DNA of 10,384 bases, from contig JAHIVS010000436.1 in NCBI GenBank assembly GCA_018816605.1, forward strand, positions 1 through 10,384, written 5' to 3'. The position numbers were made by a program, and so were the translations under genes. Each line of letters opens with the position of its first letter. Positions within the stretch are counted from its first letter, which is position 1. The DNA comes from Pseudomonadota bacterium. Lineage in GTDB: Bacteria > Desulfobacterota > Desulfobacteria > Desulfobacterales > Desulfobacteraceae. The notes beneath the pieces were generated by a model, which made no database searches, had not been told where the DNA came from, and saw only the letters and a program-made list of their open reading frames with translations. This document shows positions 1-7,954 of the stretch, in pieces.

Positions 1-1052
1 ATAATCGCCTGGAGGGGCTGGTTGATTTCATGGCAGACCGCCCCGGCCATTTCCAGGACCCCCTGAAGCCTTTCCCGTTCATATGTTTCCTTTTCCGCGG
101 CCTTCCTCTGGGAAATGTCCGTAACCGTTGCAATGGTCCAGGCCATGGGATCTTCGTTGTCCGTGCAATTGAGCCGGATATGGGCCGGAAAAAGCCCGCC
201 GTTTTTTTTCTTCACCTCTATTTCATAATCTGCCTTTCCCCGGGTAATCAGGCTGTCATATATGGTCTGACCGGCATATTCATAGTCCTCCTCAGCCAGA
301 TAAATCATACGGACGCTTTTATTTTGAAAGGCCTCTTTGGCTTCGTATCCGAACATCCGGACCATTTCCCCATTCACCCACTGAAATATCCGGTTCTGGA
401 CCAGGGCGATTCCCACAGGGGAAGACTCGAGAATTTTTTCCAGTATCCTGCCCTGGTCCTTGATTTTCTCTTCAGCCTCTTTTCTTTCAATGGCCAGGGC
501 CACATGCTGGGATATGGAATTTAACAGAACCAGGTCCTTTTTCCCATAAGCGGCTGCACAAGAATAGTCCTGAATCACCATGGCACCGATGACCCGGTTT
601 TTTATGACCAGGGGCGCACCCAACCAGACTTTAGCGGCCGTGCCAAGGATGGGTTTACCCACTTCCATCGCCATTTTTAAGATATCTTTTTCGTAAAACA
701 TCATGGGTTTTTTACTTTTAATAACCAGGCCCGTGGTTGTCGGTTTCTGGCTGAAATTTAAAATTTCCACCGGGATATTTTTCCGTTCATCCATATGGTA
801 AGGGAAGGTGATGGCATCCCGTTCTTTGTCGAGCAAGGCGATATAAAAATTATCCACGTTGAGAATTTTATCCATGGCACCATGGATCACCTTGTACAAC
901 TCAGCCAGATTTCGGGTGTGGGAGACAGCATCGGATATTTCAAACAGCACCTCAATGGTTTCTGCCAGATTCCGTATTTTGTATCTGCTGACGGCTTGTG
1001 TTTCACCCATTTTGCCCAAGTCCTCGCCTGAAAATTTATAAGAACTCCGCAT
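1..1052 (-). CDS. GAF-PAS sensor protein with HisKA phospho-acceptor, partial (C-terminus beyond left edge)
   Basis: Reading the minus strand from ATG at 1052-1050 gives 350 uninterrupted codons up to the window edge. A GGTGA ribosome-binding site lies a few bases upstream of that ATG. Residues about 35-190 form a GAF sensor domain (VLFEISDAVSHTRNLAELY, then FPYHMDE, KVWLGAPL and SQHVALAIERK). Residues about 200-315 form a PAS domain (LESSPVGIALVQN, WVNGEMVRMFGY) ending in a PAC-like segment. The H-box EMAGAVCHEINQPLQ follows, with the putative phospho-acceptor His341 encoded at 30-32. It is an obvious paralogue of the gene immediately upstream, 55 bases away with no terminator between, so the two are probably one operon. 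No membrane segment is seen, so it is probably cytoplasmic. Whether it carries an ATPase domain cannot be seen; by analogy with its neighbour it may not. An alternative start is the Met at codon 15. Confidence 0.88.
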   Translation of the reverse strand, partial: MRSSYKFSGEDLGKMGETQAVSRYKIRNLAETIEVLFEISDAVSHTRNLAELYKVIHGAMDKILNVDNFYIALLDKERDAITFPYHMDERKNIPVEILNFSQKPTTTGLVIKSKKPMMFYEKDILKMAMEVGKPILGTAAKVWLGAPLVIKNRVIGAMVIQDYSCAAAYGKKDLVLLNSISQHVALAIERKEAEEKIKDQGRILEKILESSPVGIALVQNRIFQWVNGEMVRMFGYEAKEAFQNKSVRMIYLAEEDYEYAGQTIYDSLITRGKADYEIEVKKKNGGLFPAHIRLNCTDNEDPMAWTIATVTDISQRKAAEKETYERERLQGVLEMAGAVCHEINQPLQAI

Positions 1053-1107
1053 TATTTCACCAATGCGTCATTTAATCAAGACTCTTCGATCATGGGCCTT
1101 GCTTTTT

Positions 1108-2271
1108 TCAACTGCTGGATCCCCAGATATCCACGATTGCGGTATCTCCGGGATAGGGAAGGGTTTTATACCGGGTGATTTTGGAAAGCCTTTTCGTGAT
1201 ATCCCCGATACGGGTGGCCTGGTATTTGATCTGTTCCAATTCTTTGGCCGTAATGGCCTCAGGCGGATCAAACAGGGCACAATACCCGACAATTGCCTGG
1301 AGAGGCTGATTGATTTCGTGACAAATGGCACCGGCCATTTCCAGCACCCCCTGAAGTTTTTCTTTTGCTAGTTTTTCCTGTTGGGCGATGTCCCTGAGGG
1401 AAATATCGGCAAAAATTGCAACGGTGTTTGCCGGACAATTTTCCGGGCTTGAACCGGTTATAATAATATGGGCTTTAAAGAGGCTGCCGTCCCTTCGTTT
1501 GAGCTCAACATCGAAATCCGCACGGGCCTTGAGCATCAACTCCTTCTGAATACTGGCCCCGGTATCTTCATATGCCTTCCTTGAAGCATAAATCATATGG
1601 GCGCTCTGCCCGGTAAACGCTTCCTTGGAAGCATATCCGAACATTCTTACCATTTCCCCATTCACCCATTTAAAGACCCGGTTTTCCAGCAGGCAGATTC
1701 CCACAGGTGAAGACTCCAGAATGGTCTCGAGCACCTGTTGCTGGGTCTGTAACTTTTTTTCCGATTCTTTTCTTTCAATGGCCAGGGCAATGTGCTGGGA
1801 GATGGTATTTAACAGATCCAGGTCACTGGGATCATAGGCGGTGGCCGAGGAAAAACTCTGGATCGCAATTCCGCCGATGACCCGGTTTTTAATTTTCAGG
1901 GGAGCCCCCAGCCAGACCTTGCTGGCTGTGCCGATGATCTCCTTGTTCTGCTCCCTGGCAAAATCAATGATGTCCTGCTCAAAAAATATCAGGGGTTTTT
2001 GGAACTGAATCACCTGTCCGGTCAAGGATGCGGTTTGACTGAAATTCAATATCTCATCGGGAACTTCATCCTTCTCATCCACATGATAGGGAAAGGTGAT
2101 CGAATCTTTTTCCTCGTGATAAAGGGCAATATAAAAATTGTTTACGTTGAGGATTTTGCCGAGGGAGGTGTGAATGGCTTTGTACAGTTCATCCAGGTCC
2201 CGGGTATGGGTGACGGCTTCGGATATTTCAAACAATACCTCAAGGGTTCTGGCATCGTCTCTTTTTTTCAT
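1108..2271 (-). CDS. GAF-PAS-HisKA sensor protein lacking the histidine-kinase ATPase domain
   Basis: 387 residues, starting at ATG 2271-2269 behind a GGAGGG ribosome-binding site. Order of domains: GAF at about 10-168, a short coiled linker, PAS at about 178-295 (LESSPVGICLLEN, WVNGEMVRMFGY), then a dimerisation/phospho-acceptor helix pair at about 305-366 with the H-box EMAGAICHEINQPLQAI and His318. The protein ends about 20 residues after the second helix (TRYKTLPYPGD, then IVDIWGSSS). No N, G1, F or G2 boxes of a HATPase domain are present, and the 55 bases before the next gene cannot encode one. As far as I recall, comparable proteins ending in a 'TRY...IVDI' tail occur in sulfate-reducing deltaproteobacteria, which would argue against random truncation. 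It is probably a soluble signalling protein phosphorylated by another kinase, or one that scaffolds heterodimers. The ligand of the GAF/PAS domains is unknown. Confidence 0.9.
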   Translation of the reverse strand: MKKRDDARTLEVLFEISEAVTHTRDLDELYKAIHTSLGKILNVNNFYIALYHEEKDSITFPYHVDEKDEVPDEILNFSQTASLTGQVIQFQKPLIFFEQDIIDFAREQNKEIIGTASKVWLGAPLKIKNRVIGGIAIQSFSSATAYDPSDLDLLNTISQHIALAIERKESEKKLQTQQQVLETILESSPVGICLLENRVFKWVNGEMVRMFGYASKEAFTGQSAHMIYASRKAYEDTGASIQKELMLKARADFDVELKRRDGSLFKAHIIITGSSPENCPANTVAIFADISLRDIAQQEKLAKEKLQGVLEMAGAICHEINQPLQAIVGYCALFDPPEAITAKELEQIKYQATRIGDITKRLSKITRYKTLPYPGDTAIVDIWGSSS

Positions 2272-2348
2272 GGGTCCATCCCTCCGACTCTGTTATTTTT
2301 TTCATCCCGGAACTGCATTATCCCTGTTCTGATATCTTTTTTTATGCG

Positions 2349-2370
2349 ATAATATAAACGCTTATATTAT
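2349..2370. promoter_or_regulatory. Perfect 9-bp-arm inverted repeat in the divergent promoter region (putative operator)
   Basis: ATAATATAA, a four-base spacer ACGC, then TTATATTAT. The arms are exact reverse complements. The repeat lies in the 169-base spacer between the minus-strand sensor gene and the plus-strand sigma-54 activator. It overlaps a TATAAT-like -10 hexamer on the minus strand (2371-2366) and TATATT on the plus strand, but no good -35 box was found for either. It could be an operator controlling both directions or simply an AT-rich promoter core. No RNA hairpin function is apparent. Confidence 0.4.
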
Positions 2371-2440
2371 AGGAAGATCAGCATAAAATAAAGTAGGCGT
2401 AATTAAAATTTTAAAATGAGGAATATTTAAAGCAGACATT

Positions 2441-3961
2441 ATGAAGTCCCTTGAAGAAATTTCCCTTTTGTATGAAATCAGTGAGGCCCTGAACCAGCAC
2501 ATGGACATGAAAAAATCTCTGATCAAGGTTTTGAGCGTCTTGTCCGAATCCTTGAACCTGATCAGGGGGATCATCTTTCTTACCAATAGGGAAACAGGGG
2601 AAATCCGCATAGAAATGGCCCATGGCATATCAGAAGAAACCACCCGGCAGATCAAATACCTGCCCGGAGAAGGCATTGTCGGACAGGTGATTGCGTCGGG
2701 GAAACCGGCGGTTGTACCCAGGATCAGCAAAGAACCCCTGTTTCTGGATAAAACCCATTCCCGCAGAATTGCCGAAGGCCAGGATTACTCGTTCTTCTGT
2801 GTGCCCATAAAAAAAGACAGCCGGGTCGTGGGCGCCATCAGTGCCGACCGGCCCTATGAGGGCAAAGGTTCCCTGAAGACAGGAGAAAAGCTTTTGTCCG
2901 TGGTGGCAGCCATGGTGGCCCACCACGTGATCAATATAGAAACCGTACGGGTGGAAAAGGAACAGCTCAAAACAGAGAATATCCGTCTCAAATCCGAGCT
3001 GGAAAACAAATACAGTTTTACCAATATCATTGGCAATTCCAACAAGATGAGGGAAGTTCTCCAGATGATCTCCCAGGTCTCCTCTTCTTCGGCCACTGTC
3101 CTGATCCGGGGGGAAAGCGGAACCGGAAAGGAATTGGTGGCCAATGCCATTCACTATAACAGCGAAAGAAACGACCAGCCCTTTATCAAGATCAATTGCG
3201 CTGCCATCCCGGAAAACCTCATCGAAAGCGAGCTGTTCGGCCATGAAAAGGGGTCTTTTACCGGCGCCTCCCATCAGAAAAAAGGCAAATTTGAGATCGC
3301 CAACAAAGGCACCATTTTCCTGGACGAGATCGGGAACATGGATCCCAGCGCCCAGGTCAAGCTGCTCCGGGTCCTCCAGGAAAAGGAATTTGAGCGGGTG
3401 GGAGGATACAAGCCCATCAAAGCGGATGTAAGAATTGTGGCTGCCACCAACGCCAACCTGGAAGAAATGGTGCAGAGGGGAAGATTCCGGGACGATCTGT
3501 ATTTCAGGCTCAATGTCTTTCCCATCTACATCCCAAGCCTTCGCATGCGCAAAACCGATATCATCCTTCTGGCCGACCATTTCCTGGAAAAATACCGAAA
3601 AGAACATGCAAAGGAAATCAAACGGATCACCACCCCGGCCATTGACATGATGATGGAATACCACTGGCCCGGCAATGTCCGGGAGCTTGAAAACTGTCTT
3701 GAAAGGGCTGTTATCCTTTGCAATGAAGGCGCCATCCACTCTTACCATCTGCCGGCCACCCTCCAGACGGGAACCAACTCCAAAACCCTGCCCCTCTCCC
3801 TTGAAGATGCGGTTGCCAACCTTGAAAAGGAGATCCTCATGGATTCCCTGAAAAACACCCGCGGTAATATCAATAAGGCTGCCAAGCTCATCCATATTAC
3901 CGTGCGCAAATATGCCTACAAGGCCGAGAAATACAAGATAAATTATAAGGATTATCGCTAG
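2441..3961 (+). CDS. NifA-like sigma-54-dependent transcriptional activator (GAF, AAA+, Fis HTH)
   Basis: 506 residues. The N-terminal GAF domain (about 1-165) closely follows the NifA pattern ([20 protein letters not shown], then [11 protein letters not shown]). A coiled linker (about 168-190) leads to the AAA+ domain (about 193-425): Walker A GESGTGKE (224-231), the sigma-54 contact loop as GSFTGA (271-276) in place of the commoner GAFTGA, Walker B IFLDEI (292-297), the sensor-I ATN, the [13 protein letters not shown] segment (349-361) and GNVRELEN (411-418). The C-terminus (about 458-506) is a Fis-type helix-turn-helix. It activates RNA polymerase with sigma-54 from upstream enhancers. ATG 2441 is supported by an in-frame stop just upstream, although the ribosome-binding site is weak. 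The family resemblance is to NifA, but no nitrogen-fixation gene is visible, so its target is open. The divergent sensors or the downstream glp genes are candidates. The link between AAA+ and HTH has one cysteine, not the paired cysteines of oxygen-sensitive NifA. Confidence 0.92.
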   Translation: MKSLEEISLLYEISEALNQHMDMKKSLIKVLSVLSESLNLIRGIIFLTNRETGEIRIEMAHGISEETTRQIKYLPGEGIVGQVIASGKPAVVPRISKEPLFLDKTHSRRIAEGQDYSFFCVPIKKDSRVVGAISADRPYEGKGSLKTGEKLLSVVAAMVAHHVINIETVRVEKEQLKTENIRLKSELENKYSFTNIIGNSNKMREVLQMISQVSSSSATVLIRGESGTGKELVANAIHYNSERNDQPFIKINCAAIPENLIESELFGHEKGSFTGASHQKKGKFEIANKGTIFLDEIGNMDPSAQVKLLRVLQEKEFERVGGYKPIKADVRIVAATNANLEEMVQRGRFRDDLYFRLNVFPIYIPSLRMRKTDIILLADHFLEKYRKEHAKEIKRITTPAIDMMMEYHWPGNVRELENCLERAVILCNEGAIHSYHLPATLQTGTNSKTLPLSLEDAVANLEKEILMDSLKNTRGNINKAAKLIHITVRKYAYKAEKYKINYKDYR

Positions 3962-4071
3962 GATGGGCCCTCCAAATCAAAAAAAGGGACAGGGTGGGGG
4001 CTCAGACCGGGAGGTCAGGCAGAGTTTTCCATGCTGGTTACAAACAATAATTTGAAGAAATGAGGTGATTT

Positions 4072-4263
4072 ATGAAAATGGAACAATACATCAGAGCCAT
4101 TGCCGGGCTCTTCATCCTGGGCTCTTTGGCCCTGGGTTATTTTTTTTCCCCCTATTGGTATCTGTTTACGGCATTTGTAGGCCTGAATCTGTTTCAGTCA
4201 GCCTTTACCGGGCTTTGCCCCATGGAAAATATTCTGGAAAAACTATTTAAAATTGCCCGATAA
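4072..4263 (+). CDS. Small DUF2892 (YgaP-type) inner-membrane protein
   Basis: 63 residues with a strong ribosome-binding site (TGAGGTGATTT) before the ATG. Two hydrophobic helices are visible, about residues 8-24 (AIAGLFILGSLALGYFF) and 28-46 (YWYLFTAFVGLNLFQSAF). They are followed by the GLCPMENILEKL tail typical of the DUF2892 family, including its Cys-Pro pair (Cys49). This family occurs alone or fused to rhodanese domains, as in YgaP, and has no settled function for the stand-alone form. The gene stops a few bases before the glpA start region, so it is probably cotranscribed with glpAB. Whether it helps anchor the dehydrogenase is speculation. Confidence 0.82.
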   Translation: MKMEQYIRAIAGLFILGSLALGYFFSPYWYLFTAFVGLNLFQSAFTGLCPMENILEKLFKIAR

Positions 4264-4290
4264 CACAAATTGAGGATACAAAAGAATCTT

Positions 4291-5874
4291 GTGGTAAAAA
4301 AAAAGCTAACCCCCCAGGTACTGATCATCGGCGCAGGGGTCACCGGTACAGGAATTGCCCGGGACCTTGCCCTCAGGGGCATCTCGTCTCTGGTCATTGA
4401 AAAGGGAAATATTAACGACGGCGCTTCAGGGCGGAATCACGGACTGCTCCACTCGGGTGCCCGTTATGTGGGATCGGATCTTGATTCTGCATCGGAATGC
4501 GCCCGGGAAGCCAGGATACTAAAACGCATTGCCCCCCACTGCATTGAGGATACCAAAGGACTCTATGTGGCGGTCAAAGGTGACGACGAATCCTATGTTG
4601 CTGCCTTTCCGGGCCTATGCAAAAAGGCCGGGGTTTTTTGCCAGCCCCTTTGTGTAAAAGAAGCCCTGGCGCTTGAGCCTGGGCTTTCCAAGGACACCAT
4701 TGCCGTCTTCAGGGTAGACGATGCCTCTGTGGACCCCTTTCATCTTTCCCTTGAAAACATGAACCAGGCCATTGAACACGGGGCTGTCTACTACAGCAAC
4801 TGCCAGGCCATGGGGTTCAGCCTGGAAAAAAAGATCATTCGGAAAGTTCTGGTCCAAAATTGTCTGACCGGAGAATGTTTTAAAATTACCCCCCGGGTGA
4901 TCATCAATGCAGCAGGTGCCTGGGCCGGAATGGTGGCCCAACTGGCAAACGTGGGCCTGGATATGATTTATTCTAAGGGCTCTTTGCTGGTCACCCACAA
5001 CCGGCTCACCACCCATGTGATCAACCGGCTCAGACCGGCGGCCGATGGCGACATTCTGGTGCCCGGCCGAACGGTTTCCATTTTTGGCACCACCTCCGTC
5101 CGCCTGGACAACCTGGAGTCCATCCGACCGGAATTTGGCGAAGTTGATTTTCTCATTGACCAGGGCGCCCAGATGGTTCCCGGCCTTGAAACAGCCCGGT
5201 ATATAAGGGCCTATGCCGGTGTACGGCCCCTGGTGCGCAGCCGAAATGAGACCAGAGGAGATGACCGGACCGTTTCCAGGGGCTTTTATCTGTTTGACCA
5301 TGCAACGGATGGGGTGGATAATTTTGTGACCATCACAGGCGGCAAGGTGACCACCTATCGGCTGATGGCTGAACGAACAGCCGATCTGGCCGTTGAAAAA
5401 CTGAAGATTTCAGCCCCCTGCACCACGGCAGAAACCCCCTTAATGTCCAAGGCCCCCAGCAAGCTCATCGAAGCGGGCATGTCCGTCAAACTCTGGGCAA
5501 AGGAGACAAACCCCGGGGACTATATGATGTGTGAATGTGAAATGGTGCCCAAAAGCCATTTCAAGGAATTGATTCTCTGGCTGAAACAAAACAGGGAGAG
5601 GGCGGATTTAAATTCCCTTCGCATCCACTCCCGCCTGGGAAAGGGTGCCTGCCAGGGAACCTTTTGCAGCCTGAGGGTAACCGGCTTCATGTATGACGAA
5701 GCCTATATAAACGGTAGCCAGGGACTGGACAATATTAAATATTTACTCACAGAACGGTTTAAAGGGCAGAAACCGGTTCTATGGGACAGCCAGCTGGCCC
5801 AGGCGGAGCTGAACGAAGCCATGTTCTGTTCTTTTTTTGGCCTGGATATGGTCAGCCCGGATAGAAAAGGATAG
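4291..5874 (+). CDS. glpA: Anaerobic glycerol-3-phosphate dehydrogenase subunit A
   Basis: FAD enzyme that oxidises sn-glycerol 3-phosphate to dihydroxyacetone phosphate and passes electrons toward the quinone pool. The product is 527 residues from GTG 4291, or 534 from TTG 4270; E. coli GlpA is about 540. Visible features, numbered from TTG: the dinucleotide motif IIGAGVTGTGIARD (19-32), the GlpA/GlpD signature GASGRNHGLLHSGARY (51-66), SVDPFHLS (153-160), INAAGAWAG (212-220), the substrate-region AYAGVRPLV (314-322) and TITGGKVTTYRLMAE (354-368). A C-terminal BFD-like [2Fe-2S] domain has cysteines at 421, 423, 461 and 466 (CEC, then CQGTFC). The start is uncertain. GTG 4291 matches the length of the E. 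coli leader and has GAGG upstream, though rather far off; TTG 4270 has no ribosome-binding site. glpB follows after four bases, so the two are cotranscribed. Confidence 0.95.
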   Translation: MVKKKLTPQVLIIGAGVTGTGIARDLALRGISSLVIEKGNINDGASGRNHGLLHSGARYVGSDLDSASECAREARILKRIAPHCIEDTKGLYVAVKGDDESYVAAFPGLCKKAGVFCQPLCVKEALALEPGLSKDTIAVFRVDDASVDPFHLSLENMNQAIEHGAVYYSNCQAMGFSLEKKIIRKVLVQNCLTGECFKITPRVIINAAGAWAGMVAQLANVGLDMIYSKGSLLVTHNRLTTHVINRLRPAADGDILVPGRTVSIFGTTSVRLDNLESIRPEFGEVDFLIDQGAQMVPGLETARYIRAYAGVRPLVRSRNETRGDDRTVSRGFYLFDHATDGVDNFVTITGGKVTTYRLMAERTADLAVEKLKISAPCTTAETPLMSKAPSKLIEAGMSVKLWAKETNPGDYMMCECEMVPKSHFKELILWLKQNRERADLNSLRIHSRLGKGACQGTFCSLRVTGFMYDEAYINGSQGLDNIKYLLTERFKGQKPVLWDSQLAQAELNEAMFCSFFGLDMVSPDRKG

Positions 5875-5878
5875 ACAA

Positions 5879-7171
5879 ATGGAAAACAAAACAAGCCTTA
5901 AAACCGATCTTGTGATCATCGGAGCGGGTATGGCCGGCCTTGCGGGTGCCGTATTTGCGGCCAACCGAGGGATAAATGCGGTTCTGGTCGGCGGGGCAGG
6001 CGCCTTTGAATATGCCAGCGGGTTGCTGGACCTTTGGGGGCTGACCCATCCCGACAATGGATATTGCAAAGACCCCTGGCAGGACCTGGCAAAGATTCAG
6101 GCGTCCCGGCCCTGTCATCCTTTTTCAAAAATTTGTCCGTCAACCATTGAAACAGCCTTTGGAGAACTGACGGATGTGCTCGGGCAAAACGGCCTGGCCT
6201 ATGCCGGCATGGCCCGGGAAAACAGCCAAATCCTTACTGCTTTCGGAACCGCAAAGCCCACCTTTCGCTATCCTGTAACCATGGCCCATAATGTCACGGC
6301 CCTTAGGGAAAAGAACCCCACACTGCTCCTGGATTTTAACGGGTTACGCGAATTTCGGGCCAGATTTGTCCAGCAGGTTCTGTCATCGACCTGGCCGAAC
6401 ATTCGCATTGCAGCCGTTGAATTTCCCCAGATGTCCGGGCGGTCCGAGCTGGTTACCCCCCTCATGGCCCAGGCCATGGAAACAGAACAGGTCCAGGACA
6501 AATTTGCAGCCGCGGTCAGGCCGCACCTCAAAGGAGAGCAATTCATCGGTGTTCCTGCCATCCTGGGTATCAACACGGCTGACAAAATCCGCAAACGCCT
6601 GGAAGGGCTTCTGGGGGTTAACCTCTTTGAAATTCCAACCTCCCCCATATCCGTGCCCGGCATCCGCCTTTCGGAAACCTTTAAAAAGGCCCTGGAAGAC
6701 ACCTGTGTAACCCGATTGCCGGACCAGCGCGTGCTTCTGGTTCCCCAGAACCCGGGAAAAGACTTTGTGCTGGAGACCCATACCCATTCGGGCACCAGGG
6801 CAACCCGTATCCAGGCTGCAACCTGCCTGCTTGCCACTGGGCGGTTTTTATCCAAAGGGCTGATCTCGGATCGAAAAGGGATAAAAGAGCCCCTGTTCAA
6901 TCTGCCGGTTGATCACTCCACAGACCGGGAACACTGGCATGCAGCCACCTATTTTGATCCCGGGGGCCATGCCGTCAACCTGGCAGGCATCACAACGGAT
7001 GACCACTTCAGGCCCCTTGGCCGGGATAATCGCGCTGCCCATGAGACGCTTTATGCAGCCGGTTCAATCCTGGCGGGTCAGGACTGGATGCGGACCCGCT
7101 CCGGTTCAGGCCTTTCCATTGCCACGGCATTTTCTGCCATTGAACAGATTGCACTGGGCCGGCCCGTATAA
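5879..7171 (+). CDS. glpB: Anaerobic glycerol-3-phosphate dehydrogenase subunit B
   Basis: 430 residues, similar in length to E. coli GlpB (419). The flavoprotein subunit pairs with GlpA and is thought to relay electrons from it to a membrane partner. The N-terminus shows a dinucleotide fold, LVIIGAGMAGLAGAVFAANR (11-30), then the GlpB-type ASGLLDLWG (46-54). The middle holds VPAILGINTAD and the SPISVPGIRLSE segment, matching the E. coli MPACFGLAD and PPSVLGIRL regions. The C-terminus holds LLATGRFLSKGLISDRKGIKEP, TTDDHFRPLG and AAGSILAGQDW (from about 393), closing with GSGLSIATA. ATG 5879 is preferred over an upstream in-frame ATG at 5837 because it has an AAAGG ribosome-binding site and starts immediately after the glpA stop codon. 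glpC, which normally follows, is missing; the next gene is convergent. Confidence 0.93.
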   Translation: MENKTSLKTDLVIIGAGMAGLAGAVFAANRGINAVLVGGAGAFEYASGLLDLWGLTHPDNGYCKDPWQDLAKIQASRPCHPFSKICPSTIETAFGELTDVLGQNGLAYAGMARENSQILTAFGTAKPTFRYPVTMAHNVTALREKNPTLLLDFNGLREFRARFVQQVLSSTWPNIRIAAVEFPQMSGRSELVTPLMAQAMETEQVQDKFAAAVRPHLKGEQFIGVPAILGINTADKIRKRLEGLLGVNLFEIPTSPISVPGIRLSETFKKALEDTCVTRLPDQRVLLVPQNPGKDFVLETHTHSGTRATRIQAATCLLATGRFLSKGLISDRKGIKEPLFNLPVDHSTDREHWHAATYFDPGGHAVNLAGITTDDHFRPLGRDNRAAHETLYAAGSILAGQDWMRTRSGSGLSIATAFSAIEQIALGRPV

Positions 7172-7194
7172 CCCCGGAACTGCACGCAGACGAT

Positions 7195-7899
7195 TTAACG
7201 TGTATCAAAAGGCTGGGGGGGTTGGTTTTTTTTACCAGCCAGTATTTGAGATAAGGTTGACAATGCCTTGGTGCTTACGATGGTGAAATGCTCCTCCATG
7301 GCATTGATGGCAAGTTCCAGATCCCTTGTGATAACCGCTTCAAAAATAAGCTGATGCTGGGATCCCACCACGGTTTCGGATGCAACAAACAGAAGACTGC
7401 CCCGATACTTGAGGTAGAGTAGATCAAACAGGTTTTGTAAAATCTGAATTTGAATTTTCTGGCCGGATATGGAAGACAGGGTGATATGAAAATTCCGATC
7501 CATTATCAATCGATCGTTTAAATCAATTGTCCTGTCATTGTTTTTTTCTAGAATGTTTTTCAACCGGTTGATTGATTCAATCGACAGGTTGGATATTACT
7601 TTGGGCAGCATTGATGTTTCTATGACTTTTCTTAAATCATAGATCTCTTCAATTTCCTGCAGGCTTAATGGTACCGCATAGAAGCCTTTGTTCGGGGTAT
7701 GTTTTACCAGGCCTTGATATTCCATAATCTTAAGGGCCTGAACCACCGGTGTTAAACTCATATCAAGTCTGTCAGCAATCTCTTTGTAGGATATCTTTTG
7801 ACCGGGGACGATCTGATTGTTGAACAAGAGATCTTTTATCCCGTCATGGGCAAGTTTGGTGTGATCCGATGCCGGTCTTTTTTTGGATTTCTTAATCAA
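7195..7899 (-). CDS. GntR-family transcriptional regulator, FCD (FadR-like) subfamily
   Basis: 234 residues from a TTG start at 7899-7897, chosen because GGAGG lies six bases upstream of it. An in-frame extension to ATG 7971 would run through the putative promoter. The winged helix-turn-helix spans about residues 15-75 (LAHDGIKDLLFNNQIVPGQK, YKEIADRLDMSLTPVVQALK, GLVKHTPNKGFYAVPLS). An all-helical FCD ligand domain spans about 84-215 (IEEIYDLRKVIE). The Asp/His positions that bind a metal in this class appear as Asp134, His138 (DRNFH), His182 and His204. FCD regulators usually respond to small organic acids such as lactate, pyruvate, glucuronate or fatty-acid derivatives. The gene is divergent from the oxidoreductase/permease pair, which it probably controls along with itself, and convergent with glpB with 23 bases between stop codons. 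Confidence 0.92.
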   Translation of the reverse strand: MIKKSKKRPASDHTKLAHDGIKDLLFNNQIVPGQKISYKEIADRLDMSLTPVVQALKIMEYQGLVKHTPNKGFYAVPLSLQEIEEIYDLRKVIETSMLPKVISNLSIESINRLKNILEKNNDRTIDLNDRLIMDRNFHITLSSISGQKIQIQILQNLFDLLYLKYRGSLLFVASETVVGSQHQLIFEAVITRDLELAINAMEEHFTIVSTKALSTLSQILAGKKNQPPQPFDTR

Positions 7900-7902
7900 T
7901 TT

Positions 7903-7954
7903 CTGCCTCCAGTATACACAACGTCTATAATATCCCATTTTAACCGTATGTAAA
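7903..7954 (-). promoter_or_regulatory. Putative sigma-70 promoter and leader of the GntR regulator
   Basis: On the minus strand, TTTACA (7954-7949) and TATTAT (7932-7927) are separated by 16 bases, a plausible -35/-10 pair. Transcription would start near 7920. The short leader then contains a GTATAC palindrome (7917-7912) directly followed by the GGAGG ribosome-binding site. The palindrome's place just after the start site would suit autorepression. Assignment is by inspection only. Confidence 0.35.

Noticed and set aside
2420..2433. GG-N10-GC resembling a sigma-54 promoter before the activator gene
   Set aside because: Only the dinucleotides match, and transcription would begin at or after the ATG at 2441.
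2630..3895. 421-codon open frame on the minus strand
   Set aside because: It lies antisense to the activator gene, whose plus-strand product shows every expected motif; the antisense translation has no recognisable domain.
3962..4071. Terminator or promoter between the sigma-54 activator gene and the DUF2892 gene
   Set aside because: Only short stems (GACC-GGGA-GGTC, and CCTCC far from GGAGG) without a T run, and no convincing -35/-10 or -24/-12 element were found.
4615..5301. 228-codon open frame on the minus strand
   Set aside because: Antisense to glpA and Gly/Pro/His-rich; an artefact of codon composition.
5837..5878. Longer glpB start at ATG 5837
   Set aside because: It would overlap the glpA end by 38 bases and add residues absent from the family; ATG 5879 has its own ribosome-binding site and typical spacing.
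6268..6900. 210-codon open frame on the minus strand
   Set aside because: Antisense to glpB, Arg/Ser-rich composition without any domain, no convincing start signal.
7172..7194. CTGC-AC-GCAG inverted repeat between the convergent stop codons as a terminator
   Set aside because: Four-base stem, two-base loop and no following T run; too weak to call.
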